Assembly: GCA_043806395.1 (NCBI GenBank)
Contig: JAZDHC010000308.1
Coordinates: forward strand, 1 to 14,095
Length of the DNA: 14,095 nucleotides
Origin: CG2-30-40-21 sp043806395
GTDB taxonomy: Bacteria > UBA9089 > CG2-30-40-21
Direction of reading: 5' to 3'
How positions within the stretch are numbered: the stretch's first letter is position 1; every line of letters begins with the position of its first letter. Of the stretch, positions 12,796 through 14,095 are shown piece by piece. The position numbers were made by a program, and so were the translations under genes. Below the pieces are notes generated by a model, which saw nothing but the letters and a program-made list of their open reading frames with translations, made no database searches and was not told where the DNA came from.

Positions 12796-13128
12796 TTACA
12801 TCCTTGAAAACATGGGGGGGGATGTATCCCCATGTTTTTGTATCACCGCATATCCTGCCTCAATAACCCCCCTGAACTTTGGCGATATAGCGTACCAGTC
12901 CAACACATCCACACGAAAGGGCAGCTCAGATTCAGAAAAAGCCTCTTTTATATTCTCAATCAGTCGCCAATCTAATTTTGTATTACCCACTATGGCAAGA
13001 TCAAGGTCAGAATAATTCTTTGCTGTTCCTTTATAACGCGAACCAAAGACACGCACCTCATAAGCAGAAACATATTTTTGTAGAATTTCTGTAATAATGT
13101 GTAATTGTTCATCGATTACATCAATCAT
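12796..13128 (-). CDS. MNT-type nucleotidyltransferase domain protein
   Basis: A 110-residue minimal nucleotidyltransferase. The catalytic core reads FGSRYKGTAKNYSDLDLAIV: G29-S30 is the nucleotide-binding turn and D41/D43 are the metal-binding pair. A third acidic residue, D74, lies in PFRVDVLDW. Proteins like this act with a HEPN partner, often as the antitoxin that AMPylates the HEPN toxin. The ATG overlaps the HEPN stop by eight bases (ATGATTGA), so the pair is coupled. The C-terminal 14 or so residues after YAVIQ are encoded by a palindrome at 12807-12838 and flanking sequence, so the native end was probably near residue 95. The active-site residues are intact. Confidence 0.88.
   Translation of the reverse strand: MIDVIDEQLHIITEILQKYVSAYEVRVFGSRYKGTAKNYSDLDLAIVGNTKLDWRLIENIKEAFSESELPFRVDVLDWYAISPKFRGVIEAGYAVIQKHGDTSPPMFSRM
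12807..12838. repeat. Hairpin at the 3' end of the MNT gene, possible terminator
   Basis: AAAACATGGGG at 12807-12817 and CCCCATGTTTT at 12828-12838 are exact 11-base complements. The inner GGGGAT/ATCCCC offers an alternative pairing. It could end minus-strand transcription, but it lies within the reading frame, about 10 bases before the stop. It may therefore be an inserted repeat that supplied a new C-terminus. Confidence 0.55.
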
Positions 13129-13543
13129 TTCGTGCCTCTAATCTGGCTAAGAAGTCTTTTGCTGCTGGCAAAAATTTTACTGCTGCTTGATATACCTCTT
13201 CAGCAATATTTTCATCATAGGTATGAGAGGTTCTATTGCGGGCTTTGTGGTATTCCATCCACTCTTCTACATCAACTAATAATCGATTCTCAGCACTCAA
13301 TCGAAAAAGTTCTCTTCGTGTAACGCCGTCAACAATCTCTGTGCTGATATTTTCTTCAATCCACCGTTTCATGAATTTCCAGCAGAGTTCATAAGTAAAT
13401 TCAAAATTTTGTATAACCCCAGCCTTTATTACCTCTATTTCTTCTTCATCAATGTTTTCTAAGGTCAATCTTTTATCTGCAAATTTTAATGCCCGTTCCA
13501 TTGAAGCAATTGCATCAACAAGGCTACTGATAACGAGTTTCAT
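13121..13543 (-). CDS. HEPN-domain protein (NTase substrate-binding, HI0074 family)
   Basis: A 140-residue all-helical protein, the partner of the MNT enzyme. The family core is AGVIQNFEFTYELCWKFMKRW. The HEPN ribonuclease motif R-x4-H is present at R102-H107 (RNRTSH), followed by TYDE. In related pairs the HEPN protein is an RNase toxin neutralised by the MNT partner; in the older HI0073/HI0074 naming it is a nucleotidyltransferase substrate-binding protein. The ATG at 13543 is preceded on the minus strand by AAGGAG, seven bases upstream. A longer in-frame start near 13687 is rejected because it spans the promoter. It is first in a two-gene operon with a consensus promoter. Confidence 0.88.
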   Translation of the reverse strand: MKLVISSLVDAIASMERALKFADKRLTLENIDEEEIEVIKAGVIQNFEFTYELCWKFMKRWIEENISTEIVDGVTRRELFRLSAENRLLVDVEEWMEYHKARNRTSHTYDENIAEEVYQAAVKFLPAAKDFLARLEARND

Positions 13544-13582
13544 TATTTTCTCCTTATTTTCCTTACAGCCATTATGAAAGAT

Positions 13583-13611
13583 ATTATACACTAAATAGTT
13601 ATAATAGTCAA
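13583..13611 (-). promoter_or_regulatory. Consensus promoter of the HEPN-MNT pair
   Basis: On the minus strand, TTGACT (13611-13606) and TATAAT (13588-13583) are exactly 17 bases apart, 40 bases before the HEPN start. An inverted repeat, ATAGTT at 13595-13600 and AACTAT at 13610-13615, overlaps the -35 and spacer. It is a candidate operator for self-regulation. Confidence 0.75.
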
Positions 13612-13632
13612 CTATCTTTTTGGTCACAATTT

Positions 13633-13908
13633 GGCATGGTTCAATATGATAATCACGAATGAACACGAATAAAACACAAATCAACACGAATTAATCTTTA
13701 TTATTCGTGATAATTCCACAACATTCGTGTTAAATTCGAGCATGGTTCAAAACTGTTCGCCACGGAGGCACAGAGAGGATTACAACCTCCTATCCTCCAC
13801 CAACGAGGGACATTGTAAAGACAGGTTTGAAACCTGTCTCTACGGACATTAACCTCCATCAGCGGGGAATATTGGAAAGAAATGTGTTACCCTTTTTTGA
13901 ACCATGCC
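13633..13908. mobile_element. Composite repeat block containing MITE family copy B
   Basis: The block starts with GGCATGGTTCAA at 13633-13644 and ends with TTTGAACCATGCC at 13896-13908, the same ends as the element at 7678-7815. A second left end, GCATGGTTCAAAA, begins at 13740. From there the internal sequence also matches copy A (TGTTC, CAC, then ATTACAACC and, near the right end, GTTACCCT). Between the two left ends, about 13645-13739, are ATTCGTG/CACGAAT-type inverted repeats, including ATCACGAAT and ATTCGTGAT. The layout suggests one repeat inserted into or beside another. No transposase gene and no clear 8-base target duplication are visible. Confidence 0.65.
13808..13850. repeat. Small nested palindrome flanked by 7-bp direct repeats
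   Basis: AGACAGGTTT at 13819-13828 and AAACCTGTCT at 13830-13839 are perfect arms around one base. GGACATT occurs on both sides (13808-13814 and 13844-13850). It looks like a tiny mobile palindrome that duplicated its target inside MITE copy B. Confidence 0.6.
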
Positions 13909-13924
13909 AATTTTAGTAGGGTTT

Positions 13925-14062
13925 TTATGCTTGACTTATTGGAAAGTTTGTGGTAATGTGTTGGTTCATTGGGAATCGTAATTTTTCATTCAATAATTTA
14001 GCGACTTTTCCGTATTCGTGAGGCGGTATCTCCACCCCAGATACAGAGGTTTTTTTAGGCAT
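13925..14062 (-). CDS. Small hypothetical ORF (45 residues), possibly a gene remnant
   Basis: The frame starts with ATG at 14062 and encodes MPKKTSVSGVEIPPHEYGKV, then a lysine/leucine-rich part, ending FPISQA. I do not recognise it. There is no clear ribosome-binding site. The same frame is open for six codons before the ATG, back to a TAG, and those codons also look protein-like. This suggests a frameshifted or truncated end of a larger gene beyond the window. It stops 16 bases from MITE copy B. Confidence 0.3.
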   Translation of the reverse strand: MPKKTSVSGVEIPPHEYGKVAKLLNEKLRFPMNQHITTNFPISQA

Positions 14063-14095
14063 AAAAGGCAACTCAAGATTATCCTACTTAATCAC

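Noticed and set aside
12591..12866. 91-codon plus-strand ORF across the adaptor/MNT gap
   Set aside because: No ribosome-binding site, antisense to the MNT gene end, and the minus-strand reading is more protein-like.

Overview
The window looks like accessory DNA from an AT-rich, Gram-negative, probably uncultured bacterium. The Gram-negative call rests on two TolC-type outer-membrane channels, two periplasmic adaptor proteins and a Spy/CpxP-like periplasmic protein. The intergenic DNA is full of short inverted-repeat elements, and several genes are cut off by them. I cannot place the organism taxonomically from the sequence alone.

Left part (1-2530). A strong sigma70-type promoter drives the first 38 codons of an Rrf2 regulator, which is broken at a palindromic element. 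An ECF sigma factor and its overlapping zinc-finger anti-sigma gene follow. Directly after the anti-sigma stop is a near-perfect sigmaE-type promoter (GGAACTT-N16-GTCTAA), which points at a gene for a Spy/CpxP-like protein. A MITE-like element sits in that leader. About 40 bases are shared between the leaders of the sigma gene and the Spy-like gene. A terminator-like hairpin separates this module from the next genes.

Middle part (2531-9116). A MacAB-TolC-like export operon: TolC-family channel, membrane-fusion protein, then ABC ATPase and MacB/FtsX-type permease. It is interrupted twice. Between adaptor and ATPase lie a repeat, the last codons of a probable restriction-modification methylase, a Bro-N protein and a small DprA-like protein; the last overlaps the ATPase start by one base. 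Between ATPase and permease lies a 138-bp MITE with perfect 8-bp target duplications. The adaptor itself carries about 74 extra residues made of repeat DNA, read through in frame. The two operon gaps share a 33-bp promoter-like block (27 of 33 identical).

Right part (9117-12547). The C-terminal remnant of an MFS drug exporter abuts the permease stop. It is followed by a MarR regulator with a good promoter and a palindromic candidate operator, a second TolC-family channel and a lipoprotein RND-type adaptor. No RND pump follows, so this second efflux operon looks truncated.

Far right (12548-14095). An unidentified coding-like fragment, then a minus-strand HEPN/MNT pair (nucleotidyltransferase plus HEPN partner) with its own consensus promoter. 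After it come nested repeats, including a second copy of the 138-bp MITE family, and a 45-codon hypothetical ORF. Overall, an envelope-stress and export locus has been repeatedly invaded by small palindromic elements and defence-type genes.
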